Shown: positions 10,447 to 20,468 of the stretch, in pieces
How positions within the stretch are numbered: position 1 is the stretch's first letter
Layout of the letters: every line of letters starts with the position of its first letter
DNA from: Persicaria tinctoria
Taxonomy: Eukaryota > Streptophyta > Magnoliopsida > Caryophyllales > Polygonaceae
Assembly: GCA_037127255.1 (NCBI GenBank)
Contig: JBANSL010000004.1
Span: forward strand, 72,128,627 to 72,192,626
Direction of reading: 5' to 3'
Length of the DNA: 64,000 nt
The notes under the pieces: generated by a model
Seen by the model: the letters and a program-made list of their open reading frames with translations, nothing else
What the model was told of the DNA's origin: nothing
Databases searched by the model: none
Program-made: the position numbers and the translations under genes

Positions 10447-12135
10447 TGTTGTGGAAACTACAAAAAAAAAGAGTAAAAACGAACTAAAAAGGGGAATCCA
10501 GTCAACGAAATAAATATAGAATATAAACAACGAAATCAACTCCCTGTCCAACCAAATAAAATTACAAGAATCCCTCTTGCTGTAGTGGTAGAGTATTCAG
10601 CGCTCACCTAAATAGTCCTAAGTTCCTCTCGAAATCGACCAGAAGAGTTACTCGATATCGAGTAAAGTACTCACTACTCGATATCGACCAAAACTGTCAA
10701 CTTCCTGCAGGCTGCACAACAGAAGACAAAACAGAGCCGATGTTGAGTAGAAAGTACTCGATGTCGACCAAGTTACTCGATGTCGACTAGACTTAGTCGA
10801 TGTCGAGTATCAGTGTTGTAAAAACCATAACTTTGCAAATAAAATAAAGGCAAAAATAACCACGAAATTGATGGATTTGATTCAATAATATAAAAGCTCC
10901 TAGAATCGGGGTATCAAAACCACAACGATAACCATATAAGAATCATGCTAAAGGTATAAAAGATCACGCCTTTTCATCAAATAACTTTCGTCATTAACAA
11001 TTAAGAATATATAGGTTTTCGCATAAACCCTAATTGTTACTATCCTTTTCACATAATTAATCCGAATTTGAGTTAAGATCACTTTTGTTTCAATAACACA
11101 AATAAAGATCACCTGCTACTATCGTAGAATAATCATGCAGTTAGGGATAGAATATGAAATCGCAATAAAGATTGTACCTTTGATGCATTACCTTACATGG
11201 CTACCGTCGGGCTCACCCCACCCCTAGAAGTGGGGTAACTACTAGCTCTTCATCATAAAAACACACATAAATAATTTCATGAAAATAACTAATTGCATTG
11301 AATCAACCAAAAGCTTACAACCGAATAACGCCAAGTCGTTTCTCAACTCCTACAACTCCACTCATCCAAGCTCTCTCTCTAACTCTATGTGGGAACACAA
11401 TTGCTTGTGGCTTTTATTGGATGATCCTAAAACTCATCCCCTAGGGCTTTATTTATAGTGTTCAATCCTCACTATTCAAGGAAAGAACAACTCTATCTCT
11501 ATATAATTCTACTTACCTCTTTCCTAAGATATAACTTTGATAAATAAACAAAATAAGAAAATTAAAATTCCCTAAAGTAAATATGGGAATTAACTTAAGT
11601 GGACAAGTCTTCTCTTCATGATAGATATCTCGTGCCTTGTTAGGTAAGCAAGCTCCTCACCCGGATTCATCCTTAATCTCGACTCGGACTGCTTATGAGA
11701 TGTACTCGACATCGAGTAAAGTACTCGATGTCGACTTGGTCTTGTGTCGTCAGCTTGTCTTGTTCACGAACTTGGCTCCAGGAGGTGGTATCGACTAGCA
11801 GTGTACTCGACATCGACCAGTTTGATCGACGTCGACTAGTCTTGTCGAGTGAATTTCTTCTCTTCTTCTGCTCGATGTGTTTTGGTTCAGCTTCTACTCG
11901 ACCTTGGGTTACTGTAGTCGACCTCGAGCATTTTGATAGTTTTCTTCCCTTTTCTGAATTGCTTGTAAAGTGTCTCGATTTCTGCGAAATTAAATAGAAA
12001 CTAGTATAGACCTCCATAATTTGCAAATAAGCATAAACTACACAATTCCTGCATTATTCTAACCCCAAAATGTACAATGCATACATAAATCGATATGAAT
12101 GTAAGCGAAAATCATGGTTATTTGAGCACACATCA
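10447..12135 (-). repeat. 5' LTR of element C (1,689 bp)
   Basis: TG...CA ends, adjacent PBS, and a TATA-like CTATAAATAAAG on the minus strand at 11457-11447. TCG-NNNN-CGA motifs here mainly have the cores ATGT and ACAT (10660-10812 and 11700-11930). The other LTR lies outside the window. Confidence 0.78.
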
Positions 12136-12391
12136 GGAAATCGACGACCAATAAAGTCAACCAATGTCGAGAATTTGTGGATGAAAACATCTCTTTTATC
12201 TATCATTTGCATTAGTTTAGATTAGTTTCTTTTATTTACTTTATTCCCATAGTTTGCCTTTCAATCAATAAACACACTATTCTTGGAAATACTTGTTTCT
12301 CTGTGGCATCGACCCCTTACTTGCATCCTATATTAGTTTGTTTGTTTGGGAATTATTTTGATAAGGGAAATCAACGACTTTTCCCCCGTCA
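12136..12391 (+). repeat. 3' end of the 5' LTR of element D
   Basis: Ends CCCGTCA five bases before the PBS. Its end resembles that of LTR E at 15100-15163 (TGTGGGATCGAC versus TGTGGCATCGAC), so D and E belong to related families. Confidence 0.65.
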
Positions 12392-12396
12392 AATTT

Positions 12397-12500
12397 TGGC
12401 GCCGTTGCCGGGGACAACCACTTTTCGCCGTTGTCGGGGAAATACTTTCCCATGGCATTTTCGCCGTCGTGACAACCACATTTCGCCATTGTGAAACGTT
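12397..12500 (+). repeat. PBS of element D followed by degenerate PBS-like repeats
   Basis: TGGCGCCGTTGCCGGGG (12397-12413) is followed by TTTTCGCCGTTGTCGGGG (12422), TTTTCGCCGTCGTGAC (12459) and TTTCGCCATTGTGAAA (12481). Only the first is a proper priming site. The others look like decayed copies or a palindromic motif family of their own. Confidence 0.55.
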
Positions 12501-12699
12501 CAATTCCATTACAGTAGCTCATTTCGAGCTTGTACCGACTCGGTACTCGCTTGTACTCGCTTGTACCTCTGCCCACTGCGGTGAAAGACCCAGTTTCACC
12601 GCCGTGACTCACCTTTTCACGGAGGCGTCACCGTCGAGTCCAGAAGAGCTTATTTGTTTCTTTCCCTCAACCTCTAAGCCATCGAACATCACCGCCATA

Positions 12700-13760
12700 A
12701 GAGCATGTTAGTTTCCTCTTCCCTCACCTTGATTTTAATTGTTTATTTTTGTTGTCTTTTATGTTTCTCTGAGAACAATGAAAGATTTAAGTGTGGGGAA
12801 GGATTTAGTGAGTGTAGTTAGGTCATGTTTTAGTTCCAGTTATGTCTTTACTTTTATACATGCTTTAGAAAATCAAAGAAAAAAATAGAAAATGTCAAAA
12901 AATCCAAAAATATCATGCATTGCATATATGTTTTTATCTAAACCTCCACCTTAGTTAGCAAAATTCTACATTTTCTTATGGCATGAACTTGTAAATCCTA
13001 CGATTTGTTTGAATTGCTTAGCCTTATATCTTTAAAGTGGTTTTCTTATGGAGTATGATTGGCGATGTACTTAAGCATGTATGATTAAGCTAAAGTCTTA
13101 TTGAAATTCTACAAAACATGACCCTTGTGAGATTGTTTTAGTCTTATTAGATTCATTTATAGTTCTTTTGCTTAATTGTGTGATTTACTCGCCTTATGTT
13201 TCTACATCTTGATATTGACTTCATTAGCTATTGTCAAAGCCGACGAACATGTTTTTTTCTTGCAGATTCTTATGCTTTTATGTTATATTTGGCTTTAGTT
13301 GCTTGTGAGTTTTTAGTGAAATAATGTGGTAATGGTTGATGCACTAAATAACCGGATCTACGCATGACACCCATGGGTATGATTTGCGAAAAAATGGTGT
13401 TGAACTATCCGCTAAGAAAGGAAGCTTGATCATTGAGTAACCGAGTTCATTCATGACACCCATGTTTACAATTCGCGTAAAAAGATTTTTAAGTGGAATT
13501 TATTCAAGTAAGTTGAGGTGTTGATAGACAAGGACCATTCATGACACCCATGTTTGCGACTCGCGTAAGGAATACACCAAAGCCGAAAGAAACCGAAAAA
13601 GAAAATGAAAAAAATGAGTGAAATTCTAGAGCCAAATTGTTTATTTTTATTGTTTTTCCGCAAGTGATGGCATTTCGATTGAGATTTGATTATATTGTTG
13701 TCAATGTCTATAAGCTTACTGCATTTTGGATTGAGTTGAGAGTTGAACCTAATTGCCTAA
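12700..13760 (+). other. 3' noncoding region of element D, first part
   Basis: No gene seen. It contains GTTAGT (12707), TTAAGTGTGGGG (12787-12798) matching the internal purine module of other Athila elements, and three copies of the CATGACACCCATG block between 13361 and 13565. An A-rich purine run lies near 13590. The region resumes at 15164 after LTR E. Confidence 0.6.
13361..13565 (+). repeat. Three copies of the conserved CATGACACCCATG block in element D
   Basis: Copies start near 13361, 13449 and 13537, spaced 88 bp. The third is closest to the A and O copies and ends GCGACTCGCG. The first is most diverged. Each begins a micro-ORF starting MTPM. Confidence 0.65.
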
Positions 13761-15163
13761 TGATAACATACATTTAGATGGTCATAATAGGTTGCATTTA
13801 GTTTAGTTATGATGCATATCATGCATGGTTTAAGTATAATTTGCATATTTGCTCTCTATGTTGGTGGAGTCGGAATCTACACGTTTTTATTGATTATTTC
13901 AGGTAACTCTGGATCCGAGGAGGAGACATGGTTTGATAACGCATTGGATGAGAATGTCTAGTTGATCAAAGAAGCTTGCATGATGATCTCAAGTGGTCCT
14001 GAGAAGAAGAAGCGAATCTAAACGAAGAACAAGTCTGCAGAAGTTGTCGCCAAACATGGTAAACTTGTTTTGCACTTTCTAGAGGCTTCGGTTGTTCAAT
14101 TGACTATTATGACCATGCGTTAGAAATCTCTTTTAGAGAACTACAACTTTCATGTTGACAAGAAGATCAAACTCTGGAGGGATTTTCCGTGAAAGGCCGA
14201 TTCAGAGGCCGCCGCACTGTATACCGCGGCCGCCGCATTCCCGGAGCCAGAGACGTCTAAGTAGCAGCCATATGTCGCGGCCGCCGCATTGTTCGTCAGC
14301 GAAACGGCGCGTATTGTTAAGTGGAACCCTAGTTGTTTGGTTTGTTTTCGCCAACTTGAACCTTTTAAGGCCGGTTTTATTTAGTTTTCATTGACTTCTA
14401 TTCTATTCTACTTTTCATTAGACAATTAGAGATTGAGCTATGTCTTCCATGAGGAACAAAACTCGTCTGTTATGCCAGCAATTTGAAGCTTTGTTTGGAT
14501 TGATTGTGAGTTTCTAATTCTTGTTCCTTATTTCATATATTGAATGTTTCGACTTCTTTGTGCTTGAATGTTTGATTGTTTTATTCTATCTTTTCTGATC
14601 AACTTGGTAGAATCAATTCAATTGCTAGGGTTTTGTAGATTCGTGGTTGCCAACCTTAACCTAAGTAGCAAACTTGGTCCTTTAAGGGCTGGATGAACTA
14701 ATTGAATGAGTAGGAAGTTGGATGTGTTGTTAAATCCCTATTTAGGAAGTGCAAATACCTTGGTTAATCTCTGAACTTAAAGCTATCAGTTGGGTTAAAT
14801 CCTTCTTTAAGGACTGTTCAATTGATAAGGGTTTCTGGGACTAGTTGGACTAGTAACTATATTAGGTCGGGACAAGGGCATTCATAGGAAACCTAAAAGG
14901 ACGAGAGAAGAAGTTACAATGATCGCTTCACCCAAATAAAGTGGATATTTGTAGATGAGACTATCTTATTAATGGTTATCTCCATTAATTTGTTTATAGT
15001 TTATTGTATGTTCTTTCTTATTTACACCACTCAAAACCCCCCGTTTTCTATTAATTGGTAAATAAACTTAACTTAGGAATAACTTGATTCTCTGTGGGAT
15101 CGACTCGTGCTTACCGCACTACATTAGTTAGGTAGGTTCGAATTTATTTTGATACCGTTTACA
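13761..15163 (+). repeat. Element E: solo LTR in the tail of element D
   Basis: Starts TGATAACATAC and ends near GTTTACA. Elements F and I have an uninterrupted GCCTAAACACATT at the equivalent position (near 25229 and 41072), so the interruption is an insertion. No 5-bp target duplication is visible. It carries three GCCGCCGCA motifs, two as the NotI-type palindrome GCGGCCGC (14206-14290). Confidence 0.6.
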
Positions 15164-15391
15164 CACATTAGAGCATGAGTGAAACACATATTCCTTGTGA
15201 AGTTGGATGATTTCTACTTCTATGCTTTGATCGCTAAATACATGCTATGATGTTTATTCACTTGATCATGTGCTCCATTTTATATTGATGTTGCTTTTGT
15301 TTAAGGCTATTGCATGGATGATGAACTCGTAGGTATATGTTGCTTTTTATTATTCACTCGATGACTAGAGAAGCTTGATTGTGGGGGAGTT

Positions 15392-16330
15392 TGATAAGGA
15401 ATATTTTGATAGGCATTATAGAGTAGCTTTAGTTGCATTTCATAGGTGTTTGATTATGTTTTAGAGTTAATTGCATATTGTGCTCTTTTAGTGGTAGAGT
15501 TCGGAAACTAAACTATTTTGTTGGTTTTATGTAGATTCGTAGTGTCGACATGGTGAGGAGCTTGGGAAGAGACCAAACAGGATGTCAAAAGAGTATGGAA
15601 CAAGCTAAGGAAGGGATAGAAGGTGATTTGGGAAGCTAAGGAGCACAAGAACAAGAGCGGAAACGAAGCACAAGGAGAAATCGTCTCTTTAAGGTTCTGA
15701 GAAGTTGGATTCAGCTTCTGAGTTCTTTATGAGAGTTATAGTTCTTTAAAAAATCTTTCCAACGCATATTCATATGCATCAATCAGACGAACGACAACTC
15801 TAGAAAGTGCATTACAAGTTCAGTTTGCGAAGCTGTCAAGGTGGCGCCCGTTGTCTCCTCATATCCGGATTTGCACAAGCGGCCCAATTTCTATCATTGT
15901 GGAAACTCTTTCTATCTATTCTAGGATTTTTGGCCGAAGGTTTGAGGCCTTTTATTAGACCTATTTTCATTATTCATTCGGCATCTAACATTAACATTCA
16001 GCCGCTTTTTCTCTTTCAATTCATTAGTTTAGGTTTTGTTTTCCATTCAAGAGAAGGAATTTAGGTAAGTCATGCTTGGCTAATGCTCTGTTGTTTTCAT
16101 CTACACTTTCTAGACTTGGTTGGTTGTTTGTTACTCTCTAATGAAGTAGTAATTCTCTCTTTAATATCTTTTGATTTCCCTTGCGATTATTGTTGATATT
16201 ATTGTGATTGATCACCATGATAGTATCTTCCTAGGTATTTGTTCTTTCGTCATTGAAAGGATTCAGTAGTAGCATGCTTAGGATTGTGAGAACCTTCGTT
16301 TGATTATGACTAAGTAGTGGTTTTGACATA
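15392..16330 (+). repeat. 3' LTR of element D, incomplete
   Basis: Begins TGATAAGG after a purine tract at 15375-15391. It carries the conserved LTR block CTTTCCAACGCATATTCAT near 15756. The LTR end is not found; the sequence passes into the H-type LTR. Confidence 0.6.
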
Positions 16331-16342
16331 TGTCTTAAACAT
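16331..16342 (+). repeat. Possible first bases of LTR H
   Basis: TGTCTTAAACAT precedes element F, and its last five bases are F's target duplication. It joins to 27395 once F is ignored. The TG start at 16331 fits an LTR start but is an inference. Confidence 0.35.
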
Positions 16343-17275
16343 TGATGTCTCCAAAGTAGTCATGTCTTTATGCATATTTTAGTTTCATATTCTTTACATT
16401 TTGCATATTTCGGGTTGGGAATATGTCGGATTTATGTAGTATATGCTTATTTGTCAGAAATGGAGATCTACATAAGTTTCTATTTAATATTGCAGAATAT
16501 GGAACCGTTTCGGGAGAAAATCAAGAAGCAAGAACCAGAGCCCAAGTCTACTCGATATCGACTAAACCTAGTCGATCTCGACAAATCATGCCCAGACACT
16601 GCACTGATCGAGAAGCCTATATCGAGAAGCTGAAAGACGAGCCAACCCAACTCCACACTCTACTCGAGATCGAGTTGGGTAGTCGAGATCGAGTTATCCG
16701 GATCTAAGGAGGAATTACCCGGAGTCGAGGAAAGTTTACCCAACCATGCCCGGACACCCAACTCGAGATCGACAAGAGGTCCTCGAGATCGACTAAACCG
16801 AGGAGCCATGACCGAGCACATCGAGAAGACTTGTCCGACCAGCCCAAGCACACCAGTCGATGAGCCCAGCCTAGTCGAGATCGATGAAGGGTCCTCGAGA
16901 TCAACTAGACCCGTGAGCCATGTCCGAACTTGTCGAGGACTAGCTAGCCTAGACGACGGGCCAAGCCCAGTCGACCAACAATTCTACTCGATATCGAGTA
17001 GCCTTACTCGAGATCGAGGAGGACTCCAGAAGCCGCGTAACGCGTTTTGGGCAGTTCTACTCGGAGTTGGATTCCTTGGGGCCAAAGATTGCCGATTCTA
17101 TCCGATCTATCAAGATACATCATGGAAGGAGAAGATTTATCCACTTAAGAGTTTTAGATATAATTCCTATTTTAGATTTAATTATGTTATGGCATTTATT
17201 TATCTTTTAAGCTTTTAGATATAATTTTAGATATAGATAGATGTTTCTATCCTTGAGTAGCGAGGATTAGAAGCC

Positions 17276-17286
17276 TATAAATAAAG
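17276..17286 (+). promoter_or_regulatory. TATA box candidate shared by Athila LTRs
   Basis: CTATAAATAAAGCCC recurs at 26370 (F 3' LTR), 18614 (G), 55619 (M) and, on the minus strand, at 11457 (C) and 59371 (O). It sits about two-thirds of the way through each LTR, just after the first TCG-motif cluster. Conservation among diverged LTRs supports a core promoter; no transcription start is known. Confidence 0.6.
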
Positions 17287-17541
17287 CCCTTGGGGTTTGT
17301 TTTTCATAATTCAATTTTAGTTAGATTCAATTTCAGAGAGAGAAGTAAGTAGGAAAAGTAGAGAGAGAGAGAGTGAGCGACCGATTGGAGTTGTGAAGCG
17401 AGAGAGAAATTGGCTTCAAGCGGTTGTAAACTTTGGTTTATTTTAATGCAATTAGTTTCTTTCCATCAATCAATGTCTGAGGTTGCGATGAAGCACGAGT
17501 AGTCCACCCACTTCTAGGGTTGGGGTGAGCCCGACGATAGC

Positions 17542-19629
17542 TGTTGTAAGCGGAATCTGCCATGTTTTACAGTAACTTTTATATCGATTTCTGTATACAT
17601 TGCATTCATTTGGGCTAAGATAGTACAGAACCTATGTAGTTTATGCTTATTTGTCACAATTATGGAATCTACACCAGTTTCTGTTTAAATCGCAGATTTC
17701 GAGGCATTTACAGCAATTCTACAGAAGGTCGGAAAAGCTCGGAAAACAGCTACAGAAGTCCAAGGTCAAAGCAGCGGAACCAATCTGAGAGTCAAGGCTA
17801 CTCGATCTCGAGTAAGCCTTACTCGACATAGACGAGCAGGCCTGGTCGACAGACCATGGTCGAGAGAGCCAGACACCCAGCTCCGGGACCCAACTCGATC
17901 TCGACAAAGCCTGGTCGAGATCGACGAAGCCGAGACAGACCACCCGGAGTCGACGAGGAGAAGCTGCCCGAGAAGCCGAGGATGAGAAGTTGAGCAACAT
18001 TCTACTCGATCTCGACTAAGCTTTGTCGAGATCGACAAGCGACCCAGAGCAAGACCGAGGAGGAGTCCTCGACGAGACCACCGGAGCCATCTTCGACGAA
18101 CCCTACTCGATCTCGACGAGCCTTAGTCGAGATCGACAAGCCCTGAGCCCAGATCCGAGGTGGTCGAGGAAAGCTGCTCGAGAAACCCTAGTCGGCGAGC
18201 CAACCTACTCGATGTCGACAAGAGCTACTCGACATCGACAAGACCTATGAGCCAAAGTCCGAGCCTGTCGAGCAGAGAAGCCAGCCAACCAAAGTCTAGA
18301 GCCCAAGCCAACTCGAGATCGACCAAGCCTTGTCGAGGTCGACGAGGGCTCCAGAAACTGTTCGACTCGGATTGATCAATTCTACTCAGTTTGGCTTTGC
18401 TTGGGCGCGAAGGCGGAAGATTCTATCCGATTCCATCAAGTTCTATCATCAAGGAGACAAGATCTATTAAGACATGAAGACCTACCTTAATTAGTTTTAT
18501 CTTTTCCTTATAGATTTATTTCCTTAAAACATTTATTTATCTTTTAGCAAATTAGATAAAGTTTTAGATAAAGATAGATATCTTCTTTCCTAGATTAGCT
18601 AGGGAATGAAGGCTATAAATAAAGCCCATGGGGCTCAGTTTTAATCATCATTCAATTTCAGAGACAGTTAGTTAGTTACACAGAGACAGTTTAGGGAGTT
18701 CGAAGGTTTTAAGGTTTTGGCAGTTTGCGAAAGTTGATTACCGGGATTGTAAAATCGTTGAATTTAGTTTATGCAAGTGTTTTCTTTTCATAAATCAATG
18801 TCTGAGTTTGCGATGAAGCGTGAGTAGTCCACCCACTTCTAGGGTTGGGGCGAGCCCGACGATAGCCATGCATAATTGAGGTAAAGATCGAACCTTTATC
18901 ATGTTTTGAGCATTTTCCTACTTGTTGATGTGTTTATTGCCCATCTAATGGAGATCCATGCTAACAACTTGGATTATAAACATAAAATCGGTAGAGACAA
19001 TTAGGGTTTCTTGAGAGAGTTGTCTAATTGTTGGAAAAGGCGAAAGCTTAGTCCTTTAATGCGATTCACATGATTATCTGTTTGGTCCTGCCTTATGCAT
19101 GCTTGGTTATTGTTGTTGCAAACCCCAATCTTGGAAGTCTTTTTACATTAAGTTTAGTTCGAAACCCCGAAAAGCATTTCTTCTTTATTTTCTTTACTTT
19201 TTGTTCGTTTTTTGTCCCCTGCCTTACTCGACCTCGACTACCCCTAGTCGATCTCGACTAGACTGATCCTCGACCAAGGTTGCTATAGCTTACTGTGTGC
19301 AGGAATCGACGAAGAACAACTCGACTTCGACAAGGCCAACTCGATCTCGAGTAGCCTCTGGTCGAGATCGACCACCCTTTGCTGACTTGTGTTGCTGTGT
19401 TCGACAAGTCTGACCTTCTGTCGAGTAACCTTACTCGAGGTCGAGGACACCTGTTGTCGACATCCGTCCGTGAGATTCGTCTGCTGCCTAAAATCCACTG
19501 ACCAGCTTCCTCGTGGATCGATCCTGACTTCCGCTGCTACATCAGGAGGAGGTCTTGTATTTATTTTGCGTAGGCATAGTCTGGTTTGAATTATATTTTA
19601 TATTTTGAACTCGATTTCCTGCTACAACA
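17542..19629 (+). repeat. Element G: solo LTR (2,088 bp) with perfect target duplication
   Basis: TGTTGTAAGC...CTACAACA is flanked by ATAGC at 17537-17541 and 19630-19634. The uninterrupted site is seen in F's other LTR near 26628. It is related to the LTR of element A and carries many TCG-NNNN-CGA motifs (17800-18350, 19220-19445). Confidence 0.93.
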
Positions 19630-20394
19630 ATAGCCATGCGTGTCTGAGGTAAAGATCCGACTTTTATCTTGTCTTGAGCATCTACTACTTGTTTATGTGT
19701 TTATTACCCATCTAATGGAGGTCCATGCTAACAACTTGGATTGTAAACATAAAATCAGTACAGACAATTAGGGTTTCTTGAAAGAGTTGTCTAATTGTTG
19801 GAAAAGGCAAAAGCTTAGTCCTTTGATGCGATTCACATGATTATCTGTTTTATCTCTGCCTTATGCATGCTTGGTTATCGTTGTTGCAAACCCCAATCTT
19901 GGAAGTCCTTTTACATACAGTTTAGTTCGAAATCCCGGAGCATTTGTTCTTTATTTTCTTTCGTTTTTTTACTTTCTGCCCTCGTCGATCTCGACCAAGC
20001 CTGGTCGATCTCGACTACTGATCTTTGACCCAAAGTCGCTGTTCTTCTGTGTGCAGGTAATCGACCAAGACCAACTCGACGTCGACGAAGCCTACTCGAT
20101 ATCGATTAGCCTCTAGTCGATATCGACTACAACCTGTGCTTGCTGCTGCGTTGTGTTCGACTGTCCGATCTTCTATCGAGTTGCCGTACTCGAGATCTAG
20201 GACCCCTGTTGTCGACTTCTGTGAGATTTATCCGCTGCCTAGGATCCGCTGACACGCTTCCTCGTGGATCAATCCTGACTTTCCACTACTGCATCGGGAG
20301 GAAGTCTTGTAATTATTTGCAAGGGACGGAATCTGGTTTGCTGTGATTTATTTATATTTTAATTTGCAATCTCGATTTCCTCCCTACAACAAAT

Positions 20395-20411
20395 TGGTGT
20401 CGTTGCCGGGG
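20395..20411 (+). other. Primer binding site of element F
   Basis: TGGTGTCGTTGCCGGGG, one or two changes from the tRNA-Asp-type site of elements A and D, three bases after the LTR. Confidence 0.8.
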
Positions 20412-20468
20412 AGGCTATAATTCGCGCCTTAGGTAGTTAAATCTCACATTTTCTTTGAGTTACTTTAC

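Larger units (their letters stand above)
8417..12135 (-). mobile_element. Element C: Athila-type retrotransposon, 3' part lost to B and A
   Basis: On the minus strand it has an LTR (12135 down to 10447), a degenerate PBS (10441-10424, TGGCGTCGTTGGCTGGGA) and a broken Gag-protease frame to 8417. The LTR starts TGATGTGTGCTC and ends CCACAACA. It is inserted in the 5' LTR of element D. Multiple frame breaks make it older than A or I. Confidence 0.8.
12136..16330 (+). mobile_element. Element D: coding-free LTR retrotransposon derivative
   Basis: The left LTR is cut by C and survives as 12136-12391. A perfect PBS (12397-12413) follows, then only about 370 bp before an internal polypurine-like module and a long Athila-like 3' noncoding region ending in GATTGTGGGGGAG. 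The right LTR starts TGATAAGG at 15392. No gag, pol or other gene is present. It must depend on proteins from other elements. The right LTR ends abruptly near 16330 where the H-type LTR seems to begin. Confidence 0.7.
16343..20391 (+). repeat. 5' LTR of element F, split by solo LTR G
   Basis: LTR sequence covers 16343-17541 and 19635-20391 (about 1,956 bp without G). A TATA-like TATAAATAAAG is at 17276-17286. TCG-NNNN-CGA motifs have the cores ATAT, ATCT and AGAT. Compared with 25463-27389 it has one extra 20-bp unit between two TCGAGATCGA motifs (16761-16793). Confidence 0.88.

Noticed and set aside
10560..10620. TGTAGTGGTAGAGTATTCAG stretch considered as a tRNA D-arm
   Set aside because: It is the minus-strand form of a segment found at the same place in many LTRs here (for example 58440) and has no tRNA fold.
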